This document shows positions 1-5,465 of a stretch of DNA of 5,465 nt, piece after piece (the stretch's first letter is position 1; each line of letters starts with the position of its first letter). Where the stretch lies: positions 454,909 to 460,373 of the forward strand of contig CP070731.1 in assembly GCA_020347545.1 (NCBI GenBank). Direction: 5' to 3'. The position numbers were made by a program, and so were the translations under genes. The DNA comes from Flavobacteriaceae bacterium (lineage in GTDB: Bacteria; Bacteroidota; Bacteroidia; Flavobacteriales; Flavobacteriaceae). The notes under the pieces were generated by a model that was given only the letters and a program-made list of their open reading frames with translations, made no database searches and had not been told where the DNA came from.

Positions 1-8
1 TGATCAAA

Positions 9-938
9 ATGACGGAGCCCGGTAAATATCCAAAAAATATCTTCGTAACCCTGAATGATCTTTTAAAGATGGAACATTTTTCGAGGGGTTTTAGTTTTCT
101 GGCCAGTAAACAAAAAGTCAGGAGTATTTTAGGGGGGAAACATGCCTCTAAACTCAGGGGCCGTGGACTGGATTTTGAAGAGGTAAGAAATTATGTTCCC
201 GGAGATGATATCAGAAACATTGACTGGAAGGTTACGGCGAGAACTCAAAAGACCCATTCAAGGGTATATAGCGAAGAAAAGGAAAAGCCCGCACTCATTG
301 TGGTGGACCAGTCCAAGTCTATGTTTTTTGGCTCCCGAAAAAAGACGAAATCGGTCGTTGCAGCTGAGTTTGCGGCCCTAACGGCTTTTAAGGTTCTTAA
401 AGAAGGGGATCGTGTTGGAGGCATTGTATTTGCAGACAATGGTATTGATATCATTTACCCCAAAAGAGACAGAAAGAACATTCTCCGTTTCCTGGAAAAA
501 ATAGTCACGCGAAACAGAGAATTAATCAGTTCGAAACCTGTTGAATTTGAAAAGGCACTGACCGAAACCATGGCTAAGGTAAAGAATATTGTGACCCATG
601 ACTTTTTGGTTGTTGTTATTTCTGATTTTCAAAGGTACAGACCGGAATTGGTCAAATTTATCACCAGGATATCACATCATAATGATGTGATATTAGCCAA
701 AGTTTATGACCCGATGGAACAGATCATTCCTGAAACCAAATTAATCGCTGGAAATCAGGAAGAGCAGCTTCTTATTGATGGACAAAATGTGGGAATTCGA
801 AAAGAATTTAAAAATGTCTATGAAAATGAATTCGAGCAATTCAAGGAGAAAATGAAAAAACATCGGATACCTGTTCTATCAATTAATACCATTCAAGACA
901 CAGATCTTCAGATCAAAGAAATATTAAAAAGAACATGA
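9..938 (+). CDS. DUF58 domain protein of a MoxR/Bat operon (VWA-like fold)
   Basis: This is a 309-residue cytosolic-looking protein with no hydrophobic segment. The DUF58 signature is clear at residues 51-79: GRGLDFEEVR, then a GDDxRxIDW core (G65, D66, D67, R69, I71, D72, W73) and a closing ART. A VWA-like metal site follows as D100-Q-S102-K-S104-M105, with the strand ahead of it rich in Ile and Val. Near residue 225 a HND motif matches a conserved late region of the family. DUF58 proteins are regularly encoded beside MoxR AAA+ ATPases and VWA membrane proteins; a role as cytosolic partner or adaptor of MoxR is inference. The ATG at 9 is preferred over Met21 because residues 11-20 match the family's usual N-terminus. 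The frame is open to the left edge, and bases 1-2 (tg) could complete an ATG with the unseen preceding base, so the true start may be three codons earlier. The length of about 300 residues is typical. It overlaps the next gene by 4 bases (ATGA). Confidence 0.93.
   Translation: MTEPGKYPKNIFVTLNDLLKMEHFSRGFSFLASKQKVRSILGGKHASKLRGRGLDFEEVRNYVPGDDIRNIDWKVTARTQKTHSRVYSEEKEKPALIVVDQSKSMFFGSRKKTKSVVAAEFAALTAFKVLKEGDRVGGIVFADNGIDIIYPKRDRKNILRFLEKIVTRNRELISSKPVEFEKALTETMAKVKNIVTHDFLVVVISDFQRYRPELVKFITRISHHNDVILAKVYDPMEQIIPETKLIAGNQEEQLLIDGQNVGIRKEFKNVYENEFEQFKEKMKKHRIPVLSINTIQDTDLQIKEILKRT
669..693. repeat. Perfect inverted repeat, 12-bp arms with a 1-base spacer
   Basis: The left arm ATATCACATCAT (669-680) and the right arm ATGATGTGATAT (682-693) are exact reverse complements separated by a single A at 681. 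The flanking bases G668 and T694 do not extend the pairing. It lies inside the DUF58 gene over codons for the SHHNDVI stretch. As RNA it could fold into a stem of about 10-11 bp with a small loop; as DNA it has the symmetry of a dimeric protein binding site. No function can be assigned. The half-sites point outward (TCACA then TGTGA), opposite to a CRP site. Confidence 0.85.
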
Positions 939-1474
939 TTAGAATAATCAATTTTTTTTATACGATTCCAGGAGGGAATTCCTCCTTTTTACTACAGGAA
1001 TCCCAAAAGGTTGCCGAACCTCAGGATCTGGAACCTGTATTGGAACCCGGCCGTATAGGGTTTTCATTTGACACTCCCGGTTGGTACGTGCTGGGTTCGC
1101 TAATTCTTCTGGGTTTGTTCTATGCATCCTATCGTTGGATAAAAAAATACAGATCCAATGCGTACAGAAAGGAAGCCTTAAACGAAGTGTTAGCGCTAAA
1201 GGAACAGGGCCACGAGATGGATTTTACGGCTCAGCTTTCAGCTATAATGGCCATTCTCAAAAACGTTGCTCTGAAAGCTTATGGAAGAAACTCGGTGGCA
1301 ACTTTACACGGAAATTCCTGGCTCCTGTTCCTTGAGTCAAAATCAGACGACATAAATTTCAGTCATTTTGAACCTATGATCTCAAGTGCTATTTATGAGA
1401 ATCAAACTCCGGAACCGAATGAATTGAACGAATTGAGAAACCTTTCAATTAAATGGATCAAGACACATGCCTGA
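935..1474 (+). CDS. DUF4381 family single-pass membrane protein
   Basis: The product has 179 residues and sits between the DUF58 and BatA genes, the usual place for DUF4381 proteins in this operon type. After an N-terminal stretch of about 45 residues comes a DTPGWY motif leading directly into a transmembrane helix (about residues 50-67, VLGSLILLGLF), matching the family's PGWW/PGWY-plus-helix pattern. A basic segment follows (RWIKKYRS...RKEAL), then a helical domain with the family-like features LKNVALKAYGR, VATLHGNSWLLFL and a late AIYEN. The basic flank suggests the C-terminal domain is cytosolic. No enzymatic motif is visible and the function is unknown. Family position suggests a link between the cytosolic MoxR/DUF58 pair and the membrane VWA proteins (inference). 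The N-terminus (Met1 to about residue 35) is the uncertain part: it is only weakly signal-peptide-like and holds a T8 run and a hairpin. The start at 935 forms an ATGA overlap with the upstream stop, and the end overlaps batA by 8 bases. Confidence 0.85.
   Translation: MIRIINFFYTIPGGNSSFLLQESQKVAEPQDLEPVLEPGRIGFSFDTPGWYVLGSLILLGLFYASYRWIKKYRSNAYRKEALNEVLALKEQGHEMDFTAQLSAIMAILKNVALKAYGRNSVATLHGNSWLLFLESKSDDINFSHFEPMISSAIYENQTPEPNELNELRNLSIKWIKTHA
970..990 (+). other. Small hairpin followed by a T-tract, inside the DUF4381 gene
   Basis: AGGAGG (970-975) pairs perfectly with CCTCCT (981-986) around a GAATT loop (976-980), and the Ts continue to 990. It resembles a short intrinsic terminator or a hairpin sequestering a Shine-Dalgarno sequence. 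It is translated as part of the DUF4381 N-terminus. No start codon sits at a usable distance after the AGGAGG in the DUF4381 frame, so a sequestered ribosome site for this protein is not supported. With a stem of only 6 bp, any terminator activity would be weak. Confidence 0.4.
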
Positions 1475-2459
1475 AAACTTTGAAATAGCTCATTTGTGGG
1501 TTTTCCTGCTGATACCTCTTCCCTTGCTGATATATTGGCTTTTGCCCCCATTGAGAATAAAAAGTGCTTCCTTACAGGTTCCCAATTTGGACAAGGCAGC
1601 CCGTATTACAGGACTAAAACCTCGAAAATCAGCGTTAATCAGCAAGAAAAATATATTGATTTCAATTTTACTTTTTATCGTTTGGTTACTTCTTTTATTA
1701 TCGTTTTCATCTCCAAGGCTGGTTGGTGAACCGGAATTAAAGATCAAAACCTCGAGAAATTTCCTTATCGTTGCTGACATTTCATTTAGCATGGCCAATA
1801 CGGATTGGATGATCGATGGTAAAAGAACCACAAGATGGGAGGCCGTTAAAAGCGTCATGCATGAGTTCATTGAGAAGCGGACCGGGGATCGAATGGGCCT
1901 TATTTTTTTTGGTTCAAGTTCCTATATTCAGGCTCCCTTCACCTCAGATCTGGCCACTGTGGATCAATTACTGGAGGAAGCTGATGTCGGTATGGCGGGG
2001 CAGATGACAAATATCGGAAAAGCCATCGTCAAAGGGATCGAGATGTTTGATCAGGACACCATCAAAACAAAAGTAATGCTGGTTCTGACAGATGGCGTGG
2101 ACTCTGGAACAGAAATCCTGCCACTTGACGCCGCGGATCTGGCCCGAAAAGACAGTATCCATATCTATACATTGGGAATAGGAAATCCTGAAAGTGCCTC
2201 CTCTGATCTTGATGAAAAAACGTTAACTGAAATAGCCGAAATGACCAAGGCGCGCTATTTCAGGGCAATCGATACAGAGGCTCTTTCAGAAATCTATGAT
2301 GAACTGGACAAACTTGAACCCATAGAATTCGAAGAAGAAAGTTATGTACCGGCCACTTTATTGTACCCCTATCCCATGATTGCCGCAATGGCGCTGACAA
2401 TTATTTTATCCTTTTTCAGAGGATTCCAAAGACTGATACAAAATAAAAGAGAAACTTAA
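1467..2459 (+). CDS. batA: BatA-like VWA domain membrane protein
   Basis: The protein has 330 residues. Two N-terminal hydrophobic helices lie at about residues 10-27 and 62-80, followed by a VWA domain (about 97-285) and a C-terminal helix (about 301-318) with a basic tail. This is the classical BatA layout, which places the VWA domain on the periplasmic side. The metal-ion-dependent adhesion site is complete: D104-I-S106-F-S108-M109, T181 in the MTNIGKA loop, and D209 in LTDG. Metal-dependent ligand binding is therefore likely retained, in contrast to the next gene. A KSASLQVPNL segment after the first helix matches the conserved start region of such proteins. VWA proteins of this type are proposed to act with MoxR ATPases in assembly or maturation of envelope proteins; the specific partner is unknown. 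It starts 8 bases inside the DUF4381 gene without a strong ribosome site, and its TAA stop shares one base with the next ATG (TAATG). Both point to coupled translation. Confidence 0.93.
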   Translation: MPENFEIAHLWVFLLIPLPLLIYWLLPPLRIKSASLQVPNLDKAARITGLKPRKSALISKKNILISILLFIVWLLLLLSFSSPRLVGEPELKIKTSRNFLIVADISFSMANTDWMIDGKRTTRWEAVKSVMHEFIEKRTGDRMGLIFFGSSSYIQAPFTSDLATVDQLLEEADVGMAGQMTNIGKAIVKGIEMFDQDTIKTKVMLVLTDGVDSGTEILPLDAADLARKDSIHIYTLGIGNPESASSDLDEKTLTEIAEMTKARYFRAIDTEALSEIYDELDKLEPIEFEEESYVPATLLYPYPMIAAMALTIILSFFRGFQRLIQNKRET

Positions 2460-4180
2460 TGAATGAGGGATTTCTACATATCAACTGGGAAGAATTCCAT
2501 TTTTTAAGGCCCCAATTTCTATGGTTGTTGGCACCTGCATTATTGTCATTTGTAATCGCCATTTCAGGATTGAAGGAAACTGTTAAATGGAAAGAAGTTA
2601 TTGCCCCTCATTTACGCCCTTTTATGATCAAAAAAGGAAGTGAAAGCATAAAAAAATGGATGCATGTAGGGCTATTTATCACGCTGTCGCTTTCGATTCT
2701 TGGTGTGGCCGGTCCGACTTGGCAAAAAATTGAAGAACCTGAAAAGATACTTGAAACTCCCATGGTGATCCTGCTCAACCTATCCCAAAGTATGATGGCA
2801 ACCGATATTCAACCTTCAAGGCTTGAAAGATCCAAATTTAAAATCAAAGACCTCCTTGATTCAAAACCGGGAGCCAGGATCGCTTTGTTAGGGTTTGCCG
2901 GTACCGCACATACCATAGTGCCCCTCACCAGAGATTATAAGATTATCAATAGTCATATTAAAACGCTTTCTTCAGATATTATGCCTTTCCCGGGCAGTAA
3001 TTTACAGGATGCTTTGATTCTTTCAGATTCCATCACTTCAGTTAGCAATGCGCCGGGTCATGTCCTGCTGATTTCTGACGATTTTACAGAGGACAGTTTT
3101 GACATGATCCAGAAGTTTATCAACGGCAATAATAATTCCCTGACCATACTTCCGATGAATACCTTAGGAGGAGCCGTTGTTCCTGCCAAGAGAGGAAAAA
3201 GAGTATTAAGGGATAAACAGGGGAAAGAAGTTTTCTCTTCGCTTAATAAAGAGATACTGAACAAAATTGGCTCACTCGACCGGGTGACCATTAGTCCGCT
3301 TACCCTTGATAAAAGTGATATGGAATTTCTTGCAAAGAACATTAGCGAAAATCTTGAATTCAAGGAGGACCAGGAAGAAAAAGAAGATAATTGGAAAGAT
3401 GAAGGTGTCTGGCTGGCGATTCCCTTTGCCATCGTTGTTCTGGCCTGGTTTCGGAAAGGATGGGTGCTTTACGGACTACTTATATCATTTGGCTTAGGTT
3501 CCTGCTCAAAGGAATCAAAATTTATCGATCTCTGGAAGACTAAGGACTATCAGGCCCAGCAGGAATATGACAAAAAAGAATTCAGTAAAGCAGCACAATT
3601 GTATCAGGATCCATTGAGAGAAGGAGTGGCCTGGTATAAATCAGGTGATTATGAAAAAGCCATTGAAGCCTTTGAAAAAGATACGACCGCTATGGGGGCC
3701 TATAACCTTGGCCTCGCTCATTATGAAAATGGGGATTATGCCGAAGCTGCTGTGGCATTTGACCAGGCGCTTCAATTGGACCCAGACCTGGAGGGAGCAA
3801 AGAAAAATAGGGAGGTAACCCAGAGAATTCTGGAAGGTGAAAGTTCGGTTAACCCTGAAGAGGCAGAAGAAGTCCGGGAAAAACCGAAAGCAGGAAATAT
3901 CGAGAATAAAGACATGGAAGATCTGGGTGGTGGGGGCCAGGAAGCCACAGAGGAAGACATGAAACAAGAGCGGAAAGAAGAAACCGTGGGAACCGATATG
4001 AGAACCGGGAAAGAAATGGATGAAGTCCCGCCAGATTTTGAATCAGGTAAAAGCGAAAACTCGCAAAAAGTATTGATGCGTAAAGTTGATGACGATCCGT
4101 CATTATTTCTAAAAAGAAAATTTAATCATCAAGTTAAAACCCGAAATATCCAACCGAAAAACAAAGAGGTAACATGGTAG
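2459..4180 (+). CDS. batB: BatB-like VWA protein fused to a BatC-like TPR domain
   Basis: This 573-residue protein combines two functions that are separate genes in classical Bacteroides bat operons. Helices at about residues 20-36 and 68-85 precede a VWA domain (about 100-300). A hydrophobic pair follows (about 317-331 and 335-348), then a TPR region (about 350-465) and a charged, low-complexity tail. The MIDAS is altered: N107-L-S109-Q-S111-M112 replaces the usual Asp, the loop has S180 (PGSN) instead of Thr, and the TDG position reads S206-D207-D208. PGSN may be normal for this subfamily; the Asn is less expected. The TPR part shows W/YKSGDYEKAIEAFEK and a standard second repeat at about 412-445 (AYNLGLAHYENGDYAEAAVAF...LDPD). 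The last 50 residues carry a conserved-looking patch (LMRKVDDDP, FLKRKF) that I associate with VWA-TPR fusions of Gammaproteobacteria, so the fusion looks like a true single gene and not a sequencing error. Between the halves is a lipobox-like LGSC349. The 3' end overlaps batD by 7 bases. Confidence 0.92.
   Translation: MNEGFLHINWEEFHFLRPQFLWLLAPALLSFVIAISGLKETVKWKEVIAPHLRPFMIKKGSESIKKWMHVGLFITLSLSILGVAGPTWQKIEEPEKILETPMVILLNLSQSMMATDIQPSRLERSKFKIKDLLDSKPGARIALLGFAGTAHTIVPLTRDYKIINSHIKTLSSDIMPFPGSNLQDALILSDSITSVSNAPGHVLLISDDFTEDSFDMIQKFINGNNNSLTILPMNTLGGAVVPAKRGKRVLRDKQGKEVFSSLNKEILNKIGSLDRVTISPLTLDKSDMEFLAKNISENLEFKEDQEEKEDNWKDEGVWLAIPFAIVVLAWFRKGWVLYGLLISFGLGSCSKESKFIDLWKTKDYQAQQEYDKKEFSKAAQLYQDPLREGVAWYKSGDYEKAIEAFEKDTTAMGAYNLGLAHYENGDYAEAAVAFDQALQLDPDLEGAKKNREVTQRILEGESSVNPEEAEEVREKPKAGNIENKDMEDLGGGGQEATEEDMKQERKEETVGTDMRTGKEMDEVPPDFESGKSENSQKVLMRKVDDDPSLFLKRKFNHQVKTRNIQPKNKEVTW
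3452..3505 (+). other. Internal lipoprotein-signal-like segment between the VWA and TPR halves
   Basis: Codons 332-349 of the VWA-TPR gene encode Arg-Lys-Gly, about 12 hydrophobic residues, then Gly-Leu-Gly-Ser-Cys349 followed by SKES. Basic n-region, hydrophobic core and small residues before Cys is the layout of a type II signal peptide, and the Ser-Lys after Cys is typical of Bacteroidota lipoproteins. The previous helix (about 317-331) would bring the chain from the periplasm back to the cytosol, so this segment would enter the membrane in signal-peptide orientation. Cleavage by signal peptidase II would release a lipid-anchored TPR half. It may equally be an ordinary transmembrane helix ending in a Cys. 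The sequence pattern is certain; the processing is inference. Confidence 0.4.
4165..4169 (+). promoter_or_regulatory. Ribosome binding site for batD
   Basis: AGAGG lies 4 bases before the ATG at 4174, inside the last codons of the upstream VWA-TPR gene. The spacing is short, but this is the best Shine-Dalgarno-like match ahead of any of the starts seen here. It supports the start at 4174 over the second in-frame ATG at 4198. Confidence 0.45.
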
Positions 4181-5465
4181 GAAAAATCAAAAATAGCATG
4201 ATTTGCATTTTGCTTATGGTGGTTTCAGGGCAGATCCTCGGGCAGACCAGGGTTTTCAGTGAAATTAAAGTAAATAAAGGGTCTGCCTATGTGGGAGAAC
4301 CTGTTCAGGTAAGCGTGGGAATCTATACCTCGACCTGGTTCACCTCAGGTGTAAAATTTGGCAACATCAAAGTCAATGGAGCCTTTACGGTATATTTCAG
4401 ATCAGTTTCTGTAAACAAACAGGTCAACGGTAGGAACTATGCCGGTGTTGAAGCCATCTATAATGTCTTCCCATACGATAGTGAAGATATTGTTTTTCCT
4501 GCTTTGGAACTGATCGTTGAAACCCCTAATGAAGGCGATTACAAAGGAATAAAAAGAAAGGTAATTACAAAAGAAAGAGAAATTGATATCAAGACTATAC
4601 CAAAAGGATTTGATAAAGAAAACTGGCTGGTATCTTCCAATGTGTATCTGAATGAATCCTGGAAAGGCAACCTAAAATCAGTAAAAGTTGGAGATGTTAT
4701 TGAGCGTACCATTTCGAGAAACGCCTCAGGAACCGTGGCTGAGTTGATTCCTCCAATTGTGTGGGATAGCGTCAAAAACGTTAGCCTGTACCCTACCCGT
4801 CCTGATATAAACACAAACAAGTCAAAAACTGCAATTAGTTCTACAAGATCTGAAGGCATGCGCTATTTATTTGAGAAAGAGGGAACAGTTATTCTGCCCG
4901 AAATAACCGTCAACTGGTGGAATTCCAGGCAGCAAAAGCTCTATAAAAAAACGATCCCAGCCAAAACAATTGAGGTACTTCCTAACCCTGATCTTGGAAT
5001 GCTGGAAAGTGTCAGGGATTCTCTGATGATCGCCTCGCCGGCTATAACTAATGAGGAAACTGCCAAGATCGAAGATACAATCTTTGGACTCTCAGCAAAG
5101 GAAATTTTAAGCTATCTGGGCATTGGGATCTTAGTGATTCTTTTACTCTACAAAACCATAAGGTGGCTGCTTATCAACAAAGGTCTGCTGCTTCATCTAA
5201 AAAACAAAAGGGAAGCTTACCTTAATTCGGAAAAATACTATTTCAAACTTTTCCTCAAACACATGTCCAAAAAGGACAGTATATCTTCAATAAACGCCTT
5301 GTATAACTGGATCGATCATTTGGAATTAAAAGAACCAACCCTGAACTATTTTGCTAAACTTTATGGCTCGAATGAATTCCAGTCAAAATTAAATCAAGTT
5401 GAAAGCAATAAAAGTGCTGACCTTTTGAAGATCATTAACGAAATTAAGGAAGCCCGTAAAAATTA
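4174..5465 (+). CDS. batD: BatD-like protein, 3' end at or beyond the window edge
   Basis: An open frame of 430 codons plus two bases (ta) reaches the window edge without a stop. Residues 1-23 form a Sec signal peptide (VGKIKNS, then a hydrophobic core) with likely cleavage at ILG-QT; this favours the ATG at 4174, since Met9 would lose the basic n-region. The exported part begins with a BatD-type region: VNKGSAYVGEPVQVSVGIYTSTWFT (about 33-57) and a KVNGAF motif. A second region (about 140-275) contains VGDVIERTISRNASG, IPPI, and the EGTVILPEITVNWWN motif (W248, W249). A transmembrane helix at about 311-326 is followed by a basic, helical cytosolic tail of about 100 residues. BatD proteins are membrane-anchored periplasmic proteins with beta-sandwich-like repeats that accompany BatA/BatB; their molecular role is unresolved. 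The length is near that expected for the short BatD class, and the final ta may be the first two bases of a TAA or TAG stop. It overlaps the upstream gene by 7 bases. Confidence 0.9.
   Translation, partial: MVGKIKNSMICILLMVVSGQILGQTRVFSEIKVNKGSAYVGEPVQVSVGIYTSTWFTSGVKFGNIKVNGAFTVYFRSVSVNKQVNGRNYAGVEAIYNVFPYDSEDIVFPALELIVETPNEGDYKGIKRKVITKEREIDIKTIPKGFDKENWLVSSNVYLNESWKGNLKSVKVGDVIERTISRNASGTVAELIPPIVWDSVKNVSLYPTRPDINTNKSKTAISSTRSEGMRYLFEKEGTVILPEITVNWWNSRQQKLYKKTIPAKTIEVLPNPDLGMLESVRDSLMIASPAITNEETAKIEDTIFGLSAKEILSYLGIGILVILLLYKTIRWLLINKGLLLHLKNKREAYLNSEKYYFKLFLKHMSKKDSISSINALYNWIDHLELKEPTLNYFAKLYGSNEFQSKLNQVESNKSADLLKIINEIKEARKN

Noticed and set aside
1..8. Stop codon TGA at 1-3 as the end of an upstream moxR gene
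   Set aside because: Plausible, since a preceding A would give an ATGA overlap, but the frame of the upstream gene cannot be seen.
669..693. CRP/FNR-type binding site
   Set aside because: The half-sites are inverted relative to a CRP site (TCACA first, TGTGA second), and the site lies well inside a coding region.
970..990. True intrinsic terminator ending a DUF58 transcript
   Set aside because: The stem is only 6 bp, the T-run is short, and it lies within a coding gene that overlaps its upstream partner, so strong termination is unlikely.
1490..1870. Minus-strand open frame of 126 codons opposite batA
   Set aside because: The plus strand encodes clear BatA helices and the MIDAS motif here; the antisense frame is a shadow.
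1903..1910. T8 run in batA as a phase-variation tract
   Set aside because: A single 8-base run in AT-rich coding DNA is too short to argue for programmed slippage; the frame is intact.
3163..3180. AGGAGGA as an internal ribosome binding site
   Set aside because: The nearby TTG is out of frame with the protein and no alternative gene starts there.
3353..3369. 12-base palindrome CTTGAATTCAAG overlapping a strong AAGGAGGA, as a possible internal ribosome site for a separate TPR protein
   Set aside because: No start codon lies at usable spacing in the VWA-TPR frame; the next ATG is out of frame and leads only into a shadow frame.
3058..3432. Minus-strand open frame of 124 codons, Ser/Leu rich
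   Set aside because: It is a mirror of the VWA domain coding region; low-complexity Ser/Leu composition is typical of antisense shadows.
4539..4859. Minus-strand open frame of 106 codons
   Set aside because: It lies wholly within batD, whose plus-strand translation has a signal peptide, family motifs and a transmembrane helix; the minus frame shows no recognisable domain.

Overview
The window is one compact, single-strand (+) operon segment with five genes and no intergenic space. In order it encodes a DUF58 protein (9-938), a DUF4381-type membrane protein (935-1474), a BatA-like von Willebrand factor A (VWA) membrane protein (1467-2459), a BatB-like VWA protein fused to a BatC-like TPR domain (2459-4180), and a BatD-like protein that runs off the right edge (4174-5465). 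This is the MoxR-associated 'Bat' (Bacteroides aerotolerance) type of locus. The MoxR AAA+ ATPase that normally leads such operons is not in the window and would be expected just upstream of base 1. No RNA genes, mobile elements or CRISPR arrays are visible, and the minus strand holds only shadow frames.

Organism: base composition is around 40% GC by eye. The proteins are rich in Lys, Glu, Ile and Asn, Shine-Dalgarno signals are weak, and BatD has a short signal peptide ending LG-Q. These traits fit a Bacteroidota member, perhaps a marine flavobacterium or relative, but I cannot place it further. The operon architecture (DUF58 - DUF4381 - VWA - VWA/TPR fusion - BatD) and several protein motifs look to me more like the version common in Gammaproteobacteria than the classical Bacteroides batABCDE set with separate batB and batC. 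That comparison is from memory and unverified.

How the genes may work together: the DUF58 protein has no membrane segment and should be cytosolic, where it could pair with MoxR. BatA and BatB are anchored by flanking transmembrane helices and present VWA domains on the periplasmic side. The DUF4381 protein and BatD are single-pass membrane proteins with sizeable domains. All four gene junctions overlap (4, 8, 1 and 7 bases), which suggests translational coupling and near-stoichiometric synthesis of one envelope complex. Its substrate is not revealed here; established ideas for MoxR/VWA systems are chaperone-like maturation or metal insertion.

Points worth attention: the VWA/TPR fusion carries an internal lipobox-like signal between its two halves and an altered metal-binding (MIDAS) motif. 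A perfect 12-bp-arm inverted repeat lies inside the DUF58 gene. A small hairpin followed by a T-run lies near the start of the DUF4381 gene.
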